Source of the DNA: Tolypocladium sp. Sup5 PDA-1
Lineage: Eukaryota; Ascomycota; Sordariomycetes; Hypocreales; Ophiocordycipitaceae
Reading direction: 5' to 3'
NCBI GenBank assembly: GCA_000750105.3
Contig: JPHH03000006.1
Span: 186,001-250,000 of the forward strand
Length of the DNA stretch: 64,000 nucleotides
A program made the translations under genes and the position numbers. Shown here piece by piece: positions 1 to 12,143 of this stretch. How positions within the stretch are numbered: position 1 is the first letter of the stretch; every line of letters starts with the position of its first letter. The notes beneath the pieces were generated by a model. It worked only from the letters and a program-made list of their open reading frames with translations, ran no database searches and was not told the origin of the DNA.

Positions 1-72
1 TGGAAAGTGCTCATCAGTTCACGTCCGATTCCGATGGTTGTTGCTGCGCCGGCTAGGCAGAGAGAGACATAC

Positions 73-330
73 CGGGAAGACAATGGGGATGCCTCCGCGC
101 ACGCCCTTGGAGCCATCGAGCTTGGAGCCCTCGCTCAGCCACAGCTTCTCATCGCCCGCGCCATCCTTCCAGCTCAGCACCGTGGCGCCAAAGAGCAGCA
201 CCTCGACGCTCTCGCCCGTGGGCAGCGCGGCCGTGACGCGCGAGTTGCCGTGCGAGATGGTGACCTGCGCCTGCGGCGGCAGCCCGGGCGTCGCAGCCAG
301 GGCCGAGGGCTTGTTTGGTCTGTCAACCAT
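73..330 (-). CDS. Glucose-6-phosphate 1-epimerase, 5' exon only (partial)
   Basis: The first 86 codons of an aldose-1-epimerase-like protein of the yeast YMR099C type, which interconverts alpha and beta glucose 6-phosphate in the cytosol. The start is the ATG at 330-328 (MVDRPNKPSAL). Family features seen are the beta-strand segment VEVLLFGATVLSW, then KLWLSEGSKLDGSKGVRGG and the conserved GGIPIVFPV at the exon end. A GTATGT donor follows at 72-67, so the rest of the gene lies off the left edge; no convincing acceptor is visible before base 1. Phase at the junction is 0. Identification rests on this N-terminal block, which is distinctive for the fungal family. The catalytic His and Glu are not in the window. 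Confidence 0.85.
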
Positions 331-1348
331 TGTTGTGTCTTGTGTATGGGATGTGCGGTTTCGCGGGGAGCTGTTCAAATGCCTCCGGACGTCGTCGGAA
401 GGTTGGGAGGTCGGAAGGATGCCGAGGTGCGAGGCGTCGATCAGAGGGGTAAAACAGATGCGGTGCGGAGATGGAGAGTTGTGAGCAGATGGCCGCCCGA
501 GGTAGGTCGGCGCGCGCAACAGGTCGGATGTCGGAGGAAAAGGGATGGGCTGCTTTGGTGAGGCACGAAGAAGAGAGAAAATGAAGGAGGATGGGATGGG
601 ATGGGATGGATGAAGTCGAGTCCTGGAGGCGACGTTGTTACAGGAGGCGAGCAATGGCGGGGTACCTCTGGAGGGGAGAGTGGGCAGGGCAAATGGACCT
701 CACCCCTCCTCACCTCCCCTCACCTTAGAGCTGTGTACGAATAGAATCATACGTCTCGCCGATGAGCGGCATGCGCAAGTCTGTTTCAAGTTATTAACCA
801 CTTAGCCGTCAAGGCGAGCTCAAGCGCAATACTTTTCACAGCAGCCACCCAGTTTCGCAACAAAGCCAGTTCCTAAGCCAGACGGTATTTATAGCGTCGA
901 GCACGCTGATCATACAGTTCTTGTATCGGGCTTGTTCCACCGCGGCACAAATCGACTCGACAGTCATCTTAAGCAATGGTTGCGGCGCATCACAATCCGA
1001 TGATTAGGAGCAGTTGGCACGTGATGAGGGAAACAGAGACAGTGATTTCTACCCCGTCTAGTCTATCGTCCCTGTCTGTACGTCCATACCATGTATCCAG
1101 ATCCAGCGGATAGGAAAACATCCAAAAGGCTTTTGATGGTTTTGCTCCGCCCCTTTCCCCCTCCTTGAGGCCCCCGGATCCAAAACAACTGGGTATATGT
1201 GAATTCATCCAACTCTCCAAAACTCGTTTCCCGTCGTCTTTGTACGATTCCCCTATTCTTTTGGGCTGTCGTATGCTTCCCAATTCAAATCATGCGAGAT
1301 TTCATGACAGAGAAATGCAGAAACATGACAGAGCTAGCACGGCTGAGC
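331..1348. other. Intergenic region, epimerase 5' side and transporter 3' side
   Basis: About 1 kb without a supported gene. It holds the promoter and leader of the leftward epimerase gene and the 3' flank of the sugar transporter. A short tandem run of the pentamer GGGAT lies at about 590-609. Small ORFs here have no recognisable domain. Confidence 0.6.
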
Positions 1349-3150
1349 TCACTGCTGCGGCCTGCGCTGCGTCTCCTCGTCGGCGTTGGTGAACATGCCG
1401 TTGTTGGCATCAGCGCCCGTGTCGCTGGAGCTGCCATTGCGGTGCTCCGTGGCTGCCTTCTCGTCGACCGCGTCGAGCGGGATGAGCAGCTCGCCGTTCT
1501 TGCCATAGCGGCGCGGCTCAATCCTGGCCTGTTGGACGACGGCGAAGGCGCCCTTCCAGCCCGAAACCTTCTGGAAGATGGTGTCCATCTCTTCGAGCGA
1601 TCGGTAGGCCGTCTCAGGGAAGAAGAAGTAGACCGATGGGACCATGAAGGCATTGATGACGGCGAAGATGATATAAGTCTGGTATCCGATGTTCGCGAAG
1701 GCGACGGGCGTGATCATGACAACCTGTTTGTTTCGACACGTTAGCCGCATGAAGCCAGCCCAACAGTACGCCACTCAGTCGCGGAGAAACCGCGCCGAGG
1801 ATGCGTGCAAGACTTACCAAAAAGTTGAAGATCCAGTTGGACGAAGTAGACAAGGCGTTTGCAGGAGCACGGGTGCGCAGGGGCGTGATCTCGGCCGGGT
1901 ACAACCAGGTCATACCGAGCCAGCCAATGGCAAAGAAGGTGTTGAAGACGAACAGGAAGACAATGCCGGCAATCTGAAAAGGCTTGTCGCCGGTCCTGGA
2001 GTTGACTCCCGCCAGAATGGCCATGGTGGCGGCCTGGCCCACGGCGCCGAAGAGCATGAGCTTGCGACGGCCGACCCGTTCGACGAGGAAGACGGCGGGC
2101 CACGAAGCGAGGAAGTATTCGGTGCCGTTGAGGGCAGCGAGGAGACGGGACAGGAAGGGCGACATGCCGAGGTCCGAATAGATCTTGGCGGCGTAGTAGG
2201 TGATGAGGTTGATGCCCGAAATCTGCTGGAACATCTGGTTGACGTAGGCAATAATGGTGCGGTGCAGGGTGCGGTTCTTGTCGCGGGCAAACAGGTCGGC
2301 GTAGGTGCCTTTGCTCATCTCCTCAACCGTCTCCTTGATGGAACGGAACTCGTTGTCGACGTACTTGTCACCTTGGTCAACGTCGGCGATGGCCGCAATG
2401 ACCTCGCGCGCCTCAGCCTCACGACCCTTGAGGATGAGCCAGCGAGGCGACTCGGGTAGACCGAGGACAAAGGTCAGGATGAAGAGACAGAAGACGATCT
2501 GGAAGGCCAGCGGGAAGCGCCATGCGACGGAGCCGGGCGCAAAGGACAGGCCCAGGTCGATCCAGTACGAAATCATGATGCCGCCGGTGATGAGGGCACC
2601 CTCAATCATGACCAGCTTGCCACGTTTATGGGCCGAGCATGTCTCCGACTGCCACATGGGGACGGTGGACGTGTTGCCGCCGTTTCCGAGACCAGTGATG
2701 ATGCGACCGATAATGAAGTGCTCGAGGGTGAAGGCGGACGCCTGGAGAGCGGCACCGACGACCATGATGGCGGTGCCGAGGAAGATCATGCGCTTGCGAC
2801 CGAGAGGGTTACCGATGAAGATTGTGATGACGGCGCCGATGAAGCAGCCCAGGTTGTACGAGGCCACGGCGATGCCCTGGTACGTAGACCGGTTGGACTT
2901 TTCGGACGGGGAAATGGATGGGTCCTGGTCGTTGATGTCAGGGAACTGGCTGAGGAAGATGGGCAGCGTCAAGATGCCGCCCATGACTCCCTGGTCTGCG
3001 ATAGGGCTCGTGTCAGTGAACCGATCAAGAAACTCCTGACAAGGAGGCTGCTCACTTACCATAACCGAAGAGAAGGAAATCACAGCCAGCAACAGCGCCA
3101 ATGGCCCAGTTGAGGGACTGGCCCCGGAGGCCGAAATATTTCTTCCCCAT
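1349..3150 (-). CDS. MFS sugar transporter (hexose/polyol, Stl1-like)
   Basis: A 12-helix sugar porter of the major facilitator superfamily, expected at the plasma membrane. Predicted exons are 3060-3150, 1818-2995 and 1349-1723, giving 547 aa; introns of 64 and 94 bp have GTAAGT donors and phase matches. The N-terminus MGKKYFGLRGQSLNWA runs into FLLFGYDQGVMGG, the first-helix signature, restored across intron 1. Other family marks are GRKRM after helix 2, GRIITGLGNGG, PESPRWL in the central loop, QQISGINLITYY in helix 7, ERVGRRKL, and PETAYRSLEEMD near the end. The hydrophilic Ser/Asn-rich C-terminal tail is typical of fungal members. The sugar carried cannot be told from sequence; hexose, pentose or glycerol/proton symport are all possible. 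Confidence 0.92.
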
Positions 3151-3368
3151 GGCGGGTGGTCGTGGTGTGGTGGTGATGGCAGCGTTCAGCCCCAATCACG
3201 CGCTTTGCTTCCCTTTGTTTCCGAATTCTTGTCTCACTTGCCGATCCTCGACAGAAGAGAGGGCGAGAGCTGCACCCTTGGGCAACGGAAGCGGTTAAGG
3301 ATGGAGAGGAGGAGGGAAGGCAGGCGGCAGGTGAGGCGGAGTGACGGGGCCTGGAGGAACCACGAAGG

Positions 3369-3375
3369 TTTTATA
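3369..3375 (-). promoter_or_regulatory. TATA-like box upstream of the sugar transporter
   Basis: TATAAAA on the minus strand, about 220 bases upstream of the transporter ATG. Position and sequence suit a TATA element; no other core element is clear. Confidence 0.4.
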
Positions 3376-4442
3376 AGTTGCATCCGCTCGTAGTCCGTAC
3401 CTTCCTTGCCATGACTAACGACGGCCGTGTACGGATACTGTACGGACTACGTTTTGCTTCGTACTCACCCGCCTGCGGTACCGCCTTGCATCTGCCTCAA
3501 CAGCCTAACAGAGACATCAACACAAGCCCGACACTGTAAAACTGGGGCCCGGCGACTCCATCGCGAGTTGCGTTACGGGTCTGTACTTGTACTCCGTACC
3601 CTGCGCCGGCTGCCGTCAGCCTGTGAGAATGCATGTCTTGGGTCGTGGATCCTTGCAGCGGAAAACGGAGAGCAGGCCGGGGTGGCTGGCCCGCGTGCGC
3701 CACCACCACAACCACCATCAGTGAGTGTCGCGATTCGGCTACGGGGTGCCTCTTTCAAGCATCCCTTAGGTTAGCATCCGCGCCTTGAGAGCAGGCGAGC
3801 CATTGCAAACTCTCGCTTCCCTTCCAGAACGCCGCTTGTGTCGCCTCCGTCGGATCAAACACGTCCGAGGTCAGCTACAGTACAGTACATGCAGCACCGA
3901 CGGAGCCATCATGTCACCCACGTCTCCCGCGCCTTTTGTTGTTCTGCCCCGACGTGGGGAACGACGACGTCATTTCGACCTGAAGCGCGGAGGAGGAGCC
4001 CATCCAGATGGGTCCGCCTCCGCTAATACTTGCACCTCACGGGCGGCCAACAGCGAGCTAAACAGTTAATGTATACGGAGTAGTACTCGTACATACAGTA
4101 CGGAGTAGAGAGCAGAGATTGATGAAAACTGGAGACTCGACGCACGCGGGACGGGCAAGAGGTGTGCGCGCATGCGTCAACTTGCCTGTCAAGTCGAATC
4201 AGAACGGCCCCTGGGACAGGGAGAAGCCCCCGTGATATTAAGAATAACTGGGTCAACGCGGCCTTTTGTGCAGAGATTTGACGCGCTCTCGTCTCTGTGC
4301 CTCTGCGCATCTCTTCCCGTCAGAAGCGACTTGGCAAGATCCCAATGACAGCGATGAAGTATTCTTGGCTTGCTTGGGAACGTTGCCGTTCGAAGTAGAG
4401 GTAACCATCTGCTCCCACGCCACGCCAACAACACCCGGCGCG

Positions 4443-4460
4443 GTAGTCCGTACGGACTAC
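4443..4460. repeat. Perfect 18-bp palindrome
   Basis: The sequence gtagtccgtacggactac reads identically on both strands. It is the cleanest single example of the CCGTAC-type elements scattered between genes in this window. Confidence 0.8.
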
Positions 4461-5375
4461 TTGGACGCCTCTTTCTGCACGTCCGTGCTGTGGCCGTTTT
4501 TAGGCCAGAGAAGAAACAAGAGCCAGTCCTTTCCTCGCTTCCCGGCAGCGGCAAGTAGCACGAGGCGTCTTGTTGGCTCTCTTGCCGGCTGACATGATTC
4601 GCGCCGCCGCAAGGGGGTGTGTGGCAGGCAGCAGGCACCGTCGATTGAGATGGATGGCGTCGACGAGGTGGGCAATCCGATACGCCATCTACTCGTAGTT
4701 CATCCACCTACCAGAAACCGATGGTGCCTGCGTGGTTCCCCTGGCCTGGTTGCGGATGTTGTGGAACTTGTGGTTGTCACAGCCATCATCAGCCAAAGCA
4801 GTGCAACAGCCGTCAGTCGATTGTTGGCATGTCGTTGAACGACTGCCAAGTGCACTCGTTGCAAATCCGGGGTCGAGTCGAGAACGTTCGCTGAGCTAGC
4901 CTTACCACATGGCCGAGGCGTTCTTCTCCTCATTTGCCCCGGATTCCCATCTCGCCTCTCTCCTCATCCGCGCATCCCGTCGCCATCGCGGTTCCCAGAT
5001 ACGGCCATCCGAAGACATCTCTCGCGAGTCGCACCCAAGACCGCGGTGCTGCGGCGTTCGATAGACGGCCGTGGTGGTGGGCCTGGCATCTCCGAGCCCA
5101 ATTTCAACTACGGAATAGTCGCGTGCTCGGAATGCAGAGTTGAGCCCATCGCATTCACCGTTGCCTGCGGACGGCACCTAGGCGGGAGGCAGTGCGGACG
5201 AACGCAGTTGGCGGCGTCGGAGACCCGGGACGAAGAGCGCGAGAGCCAACAAGCATGCATGCATGGATGAGAAGCCCTGTTGCCCTGCTAGCGCGAACTG
5301 CCCTGTGCTGGGATCCGAAAACGACAAGAGATCCGCACATCCATCAACATCGACGCCGAGGTAGCGAAAAAAGTT

Positions 5376-5394
5376 ACGAGTACGGAGTACGTAC
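5376..5394. repeat. TACGGAGTAC element
   Basis: Contains acgagtacggagtacgtac, overlapping GTAC half-sites around a CGGAG core. Same family of intergenic motifs as those at 4071-4110, 31215-31255 and 42731-42763. Confidence 0.6.
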
Positions 5395-6831
5395 AGCACA
5401 AAAGCCCACCTTGCCCACCTTCTCCGGTTGCTAATTAGTCGTAGAAATAACCGCAATGGCCAAAGAGGCCCAGCGTTTTGGACGGAAGGTCCATTGTTGA
5501 CGTCACTGGGTCCAGCGGCCCGAATAATGCACGACTTCTGAGCAGATGGGATCAGCCAACGTGCGACCAGAGCCACCACGATGGCTGGAGAATTCAATCG
5601 CCTCGATCGAGAGAAAAAGGTGTAGTCCGTATACGAATTTTCTTTTAGTCTTGGCATTTCTGCCAACGGAAGAAGACAAAGAATGAAGCAAGGCATCCAC
5701 AAACGGCGTGATATCCTGACTCGACTACTCTGTCCGTGTTGATATCGCTCTGTTGTCACTGCTAGCCAACACATGACAAGAACGCGCATCCTCCTCGCAC
5801 TTGCTCCCCGAGCTTGGAGCCTCGTGTACGAAGTACCTACCTATGCATCATTCCGCATCCTCCTGGCTTGCTGACCGGCGAGTCCGCCATCAATCCGTTT
5901 ACACCGACCGGCCTCTCACCCCGTCCAAAACGGCCAAAGGACAAACGGTTGAACTGAAAGCCAACATGATTCGGCCGCTGCCAGGCCCGAGTCGGGATTA
6001 AAACTGGATCTACCGGCAGCGGCCCCCACCGGAATCTGATGTCTCTCGCCCTGCCGCGAAAACGCCCGTCGTGGCGTGCATGAACGCAATGCAGGCATGC
6101 CTCGTCTCTCCCGCAGCTCTTACACCCAGCAACCACCATGTGCTGACTTTGGCAGCCGCAACTACAGTACCTACAGTATGCGCGTCCAGTAGTCCGTGAC
6201 GTTCGGGGTCTTGTCAACCGAGCTGGTCAAGCTGGTTTGCTGGTCAAAGCTACATAGCCCTTCCCTGCACGCCACACGAGAGCACCATCCTTCTCTCGGC
6301 TTGCCCAAATAGGAAATCCCGATCGTGTCGACACCACCACCAAACCTCAGTGTTCGCAACCTCACCGCCGTCGTATTGACGACAGACGGGAAGAATTCCA
6401 TGTGTCTTGGCCCATCTTCTTCTTGGCTTGCCGCCGTCGTCGTTACAAGCATGACTCCATCTCTTCCCCCATCCCTTTTCCCCATCGTTTGGTGCCTTAT
6501 ACAGTCAAGGCCGAGGCCCCGAGTTCCTGCTCCCTGTCTCTCACGATGGTTACACAAAGAAAAGGCCGGCGGAATTTGCCTCTTGTGGTAAGTGCCTTAA
6601 AACATTGCAAACTCATCATCTTGTCCTGCCACTGTCATCAGATGCATGGCACCAGTATGTAACCTGGTGTTGTAGTGTCCCCTATGTTTATATACCGATA
6701 CACCGCGCGTGTTTCATGAGACATACAGTAAACCGAACATGACCTGCCAAACACCGAGGTGCATATCGCCCTCAAACCAAACACAGTTGTTGACGCCAAT
6801 GATGCATGCATGATTGGGGATCTCTTCCCCA

Positions 6832-9800
6832 TTAAGCACTCTCCTTTTCCTCCCTGCCCCTCCTCTCCGCTTCGTACAGTTCTCGCTTCAGGTCCATCAA
6901 CACCGTCTCCATCTCGTAGACCCTGGCTCGCGTGAGAGCCGCGTTACGCAGCTGGTCTAGTCCGCTTCGGAGCGTCTCCATGATCGGCAAAGTCTCATCC
7001 CCTCCATCCGCGTGCTCTTCACGTGGTTGCGCGTCTGTTGTCCTTGCCAGCGTTGTATTCGCAGACCCAGTCGACTTTGTTGGCCCCTCATTTGTAGTTT
7101 GAGAAGGCACCTCGTCCGCATGTGAGTTGTTCTGCTGAGACGCCGCAAAGGATTCCGTCGCCAGCTGTGACATGAGCTCTTCCTCCGTGTCTTCGGCATC
7201 CGGACCCTCAGTTCGCTCCGCAGAAGCTGCCTCTTTGTCTGCCGGCAGGTCTGCAACCTTCACATCCGATGCGCCGGCTGTTCGTTGCTTCCGTTTGCGT
7301 GAGCTTCGTCTAGTTCCCACGGGTGCCGGCGAGTTGGCTTTGGGCAGGTCTTCCGGCTGCTGTGCATCCTCTGTTTCTGCAGATCGCCTTCTCTTGTCAC
7401 GACCTTCCGCGTGCTTCTGACCACCTCGCTTCCTCTTGCGCTTTCCCCCACCGTCAGCCTCTTTGTCGGTAGCCTCCGCCGGCGTTGATGCTATGACTAG
7501 CGAGGCCGACCTCTTAGATCCCCTGCGTGTTGTCGGGCCAGGGGGTGATGGCGAGTCCCTTTGGACCGTGATGCACTCATCCATCTCGACATCTTCTGGC
7601 ACGCTCTTCTTTGGCGGGCTGCTGTCTCCCTCGGCCATAGGCAGCTCAGAGCGCCGTGACTCCAGTTCGGCAACCAGGTTCATCATATTCATTTCCTCGC
7701 CCTCGCTGAGCGCAAACGATATGTCCTTCGCGCCATCCCTAGAAACACCGTCCCGGGCCGATAGCTCCAGTTGATGGGGGGACGGTGACTGCTCTGGGTT
7801 GCTTCTGGCATCCACAAACTCGTCTTCACCGGACTTTGGTGTTTCTTGTATTTGGCTGGGAAGTTCCAGGTGGCGCTGAGGCGGCGTAGCTGGCGGGTCT
7901 GCAGGCAGAGGTGTTGTTTTGCCTTTCCTTTGACTGTCCGTGCCACTCTGCTCGTCATCGGTAATGCTCGAAGGAATGACCTTTGCTGTTGCGCGTTCCT
8001 TGGCAGCGGCACGTCGCTGCCTTTTTGCCGCTCTACGGGCTCTCGGCTGGGAAACCTCTGTCAGGGCAGGTGGGGCAGACTCGTCATCTTGCACGGCGGT
8101 TTGCTGTTGATGGCTTGCCACTGGCGATCCGGTTGGCGAAGAGAATTCCCAATTTTCCAAGGAGCTGTTGGCTCTTGACCGCGACTGGATCTGGGACAAC
8201 AGAGGATACGGTCGGGGTAAAGGCGGCGACGATGGAGGATCGTTGGCGTCGTCCATCGGCAAGACTTGTCCTCGCCTCGGCGTTGGTGTGGAGCTGATCA
8301 GCTCATCAAAGGACGTGTTGCGCTTCGGAGTTGTGTCCCTGGCCAGGCGCTCGCTATCGGCAGTGTCTTCGTCCTTGCTCTTTGGTACGATTTCAAGAGA
8401 GCCAGCAGGAGAGCTCGACCGGATGTCAGGATACAAAGCAGCATTCTCCCGTTGCCTCTCTCGCACCTCCATCTGGCGGTCCGTTAGGTGCTGAGACTCG
8501 TCGGGCTGCAGAGACGAGGGCGCAATCGGCGCGAACTGCATCTGCGAGTCATCGTGGCGAAGACGTGGTGCGCTCTTTCTCTTCGCGGGCTTTTCGCGAA
8601 CCTCTGGGGTCAGTTCCATTCGGCGCTTTCTAGTCGCAGGTCGCTTAGACACCGGTACCACAGGAGCGGCAGCTTGGTTAGAATCGTGACGCGAAGATGC
8701 TGACGAGATGGCCACGAAGCTCTGGTCGCCCGGGTGACCGATGGAAGGGGGTGCCTGAGCACCAAAGTCACCACTCGACGGGTCAGCTCCAGGCACAACG
8801 AGGTCCACCTTTGATCGCAAGGACGAAACGATAGACAAGAGACTGTCCGAACACTCGGGCTTCTCTCCGTCTTTGACAGCTGCGTTCCAGACATCCGCTG
8901 CCCTGCTGAGAATGAATGAATCCTTGCTCTTGAACGAAGCGGTCAGGAGTGGTTCGACCTGGTCAAAATCCTTCTTCTCGAGTCGTCCGTGCGAGGTGAG
9001 CTCGATGCAAACACGGTCCCAAAGTTGGCGTAGCTATGATTGTTAGAATCTACTCTTGTCAACCGCAAGATTGGACTTACAGTTCTGTAAATGGAAGACT
9101 TGTCGCTCATTCGAAGTTGAGTCTTCTCATCCTGAACCCACGAGCATAGGCCTGGTTGCAACTTCGAGATGGTCTTGATGCCCGCTTGCGACAAACACCT
9201 GTCGAAGAACTTCTCGATCGCCCCAACAAATGCATCTACCTCCGCATGTCCCTCGATGTCAGTATACTTGTCGTAGAAGAGCTCCATCATATGGTTGCAG
9301 AGCCTGTAGAGGTTATCAAAGGGATCGGACGGGCCAGCCTTGCCCACTGCCGGTGGCGCTCCCCAGAGTCTCAGGCGAGCGGATTCGAGCGCCTGTCGAT
9401 CCCGAGGTAACTTGGCGGAGTCGAACAGCATTGTCATTGCTTGGATAGTCATGCTTGACGGGGCGGCCGAGCTGGTCGAGTTATCGAGCACAACTTTGGC
9501 CAGCGGCTCGACGACGACAAGAGCACGGCCGGCATCACCAAACTCCTGAAGCACATTCGTGGAAACGAGATCGAACAGAGATTTCCAGTGAGTGATGGGC
9601 AAACTTGGGTGACAGGTTAGGCCACGCTCGAGCAGGGAAACAAGTTCTCGATATATGGGTCCCAGGAGCTTCTCACTGCCAGATGCGCCGGGTGCAGATC
9701 CCGTAGTGCTGCTGTCTAGGGATAGCTTCATGTACTCTGCTGCCAGTAGCCAAGGCCCGAAAGGCGTGAGCGAGTTTCGCGGTAGCAGCTGAACCAGCTC

Positions 9801-12143
9801 TCGAGCGAGGTCCCCACGGCTCTTGTCGTTGGCCCTGACCTTGAAGAACGGTTCAAACACTGATTGGAAAAAGTTGCCCAATGCCCCGTCGTCGGTGCAG
9901 CCAGGGGGGATCGAACAGAGCATTGAGAACAGGTGATGTAGTGATATGCGCACATTCCCGTGAGTCTTTTCGTTCTTGTCCAGTCGTTGCGATGGTGTTG
10001 CGACGGGCTCGAAAGTGTTGGCTACCCCCGCAGATAGCTTCTTTTCCGTAAAGGGAAGAAGGCCTATTTTGTCGACCATCAACTGTATAAAGTGCTTCAC
10101 ACTGGGCAAGAGTTTGGCGTTGGCCGAGGCATCGTCGCCGCTGAGTCCTTTCGACCAAACCTTGGACAGCAGGCCGAAGCTGCAAGCAAAGAACTTTGCC
10201 GTGTCGTCCGATACTTTGATGTCCTTGACCGATGCTGCACCAACAGAACTGACCAAAGCCTGCCACAGTCTGAAAACCAGGCTCTCCGTGTTGGCTAGAT
10301 CCGCAAACTTCTTTTCCAGAATGGGTCCCACTGCTTGTAACACCTTGTCACAGTTCCGCCGGACCCATTTCGAGTCTATTGGCAATAGTTCCTCTGGTCT
10401 GAGTGGGGTCGTGTCCAAGATGCGGTCCATGTTTCGACTTGGACGCGGCGTCGAGACATCCAGAAGACCAACCAGCATCCGAGCCGCCTGCATCATGCAG
10501 TCTCCGGGAACGTCTGGCTTACCTTCGAGGCTAATGAGCTGCACCATAATGGGCTGGACTGCGGCATCCCAGATGACCTCGTTGGGGTATTTATCGGTGC
10601 CCTGGGCAAAGGCAAAATAGTAAAGGCTGCAAACGCCCCCGATGACAACTCTCCGCAGCTTCGTTGCCTCCTCTTGCTGCTTGGCGCTCGTCTTTCTCCG
10701 CAGCTGGCTTAATAGAGGCTGGCAGAGCGTCCCTATCGCCTTGGAGGACATTCTGCTGTCGAGAAGTGATAGGTAGACATACCGATTCCAGGCATAGTTG
10801 GCTTCTTGCTTCGTTACTCCGTCGGTCATGTTGAAGGCGGACTGAACGAGGATCAGCCAAGGGCTGTAGTATTGCCATCTATCCAGCGGACACCTCAGGA
10901 AGAGAATAACAACGCTCCATATCTGTGGCACGGCGGAGGAAGTCTGCCTTTCCTTGAGCATGCCTTGCAGCCTCTTGATGTAGAAGTCAATGTACGTCTC
11001 ATCGTCGTTCGTAGCCTTGAAAATCTCGGCAGCTTTCCGGAACAGCAGTTTGTTGGACCGGAGAGCAAAGCCAGCCTCGGTCCCCAGGCTGATGGCTTGA
11101 GAACGAATATCTCTGATGGTGCTAAGCATGTCAGTGAACATGTCCTTCAGCCAGTCCGAGTGAGTCGCCATGCAGGTCCGGGATTGCTGTACAAGTCGCT
11201 TGTAGATATGTAGGCGACTCATGACGATGCTCTTCCCTTGCAGGTGATCCTCAATCTTGTGGAGGGCCGCGAGCAGGCGCCCAACCCGGTCGGGGGTCAT
11301 GACTTTGGCGGAGAAGCTCTGGAAGGCGACGACTTGCATCAAGTGGCGAACGACATCCTTGGGCATGTTGGCATCTTCGAAAGATCGGATCGAATGGTCG
11401 ACGATGAAGACGCCGAAATCCGAGTTGAGCGCGGAGGCGATTGCTGGAAAGTGGAGGAACGTGGCGAGCAAGGTGAGTGCGTGGTTGACGAGGGAGGTGT
11501 CCAATGTACCGTTTTCGTTTTTGGACGTGATGTCGCGCTGGATGAACTGCGTGAACAAGCTCATTTTGTCCTGCAGGGCAACTCGATCGGGGAGGTTGTT
11601 GGACGTCTTCAATGCCCTGGCAAGCATCATGTACGCGTCCAGCTTGGAGTCCCGGTCGGAGCCGGCAAGCTGCTTGATTGTCGAGTCCAGCATCTCGATG
11701 ATGTTGGGCTGGATCGCCGTGCCATCTAGTTCAACGCCCAGGGACGAGGCGAGCGGGTTCGGCGACGAGGAGGGCTTGAGGATGCCCTTGATCGGCTTGA
11801 GGGACACGGGGGTGGCAGCGGAGAGAGGCGAAGTTTTGCTCAGTCGGCCGCCGTCGCGATACTCGGGCGGATCCTTGTATTCGGTGTGGTTTGACCACTC
11901 GACCTTCTTGCGCATGCGGGTCGAGCTCGGGTTGGAGCCAGTAGCCGCCGAAGAGGCGGGCGAGTGCGCGTTGGGCGGCGTCTGGAGGCTGCGGCAAGGG
12001 TCGAAGGCTTGTGAGCGGCCGAGGACGACGGATCTGAGGGAGACGTCGACGTCGTGGCTCGCCTCTCGCGGGGGCGTCGGCGGTCGAGCCGGCAGAGAGG
12101 TGAGGATGTTTGTGGAGGAGGCCGGGGCTGCTGAAGATGCCAT
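6832..12143 (-). CDS. rif1: Telomere length and replication timing regulator Rif1
   Basis: A large nuclear chromatin protein that restrains origin firing through PP1 and acts at telomeres and double-strand breaks. Exon 1 is 9081-12143 and exon 2 is 6832-9033; a 47-bp intron with GTAAGT donor and CATAG acceptor joins them in phase 0, giving about 1754 aa. Residues about 140-1050 form the HEAT-like Rif1 N-terminal domain, ending in LWDRVCIELTSHGRLE just after the intron. The C-terminal 700 residues are disordered, with fungal Rif1 blocks such as RLRHDDSQMQFAPI and NSSLENWEFSSPTGSP and basic patches KRKRKRGG. Two likely PP1 docking motifs lie near the N-terminus: KVEW at 80-83 (RVxF type) and GILK at 120-123 (SILK type). 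The promoter faces Ric-8 divergently. Family assignment is firm; the docking motifs are inference. Confidence 0.92.

Larger units (their letters stand above)
3151..6831. other. Gene-poor stretch of 3.7 kb with palindromic CCGTAC motifs
   Basis: No ORF here has a recognisable domain, coherent codon usage or splice-linked extension. The stretch carries the transporter promoter and the Rif1 3' flank. It is rich in short palindromic elements built on TACGGAGTA and AGTCCGTAC (about 3421-3470, 3588-3600, 4071-4110, 4443-4460, 5376-5394 and 5620-5630). Confidence 0.55.
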
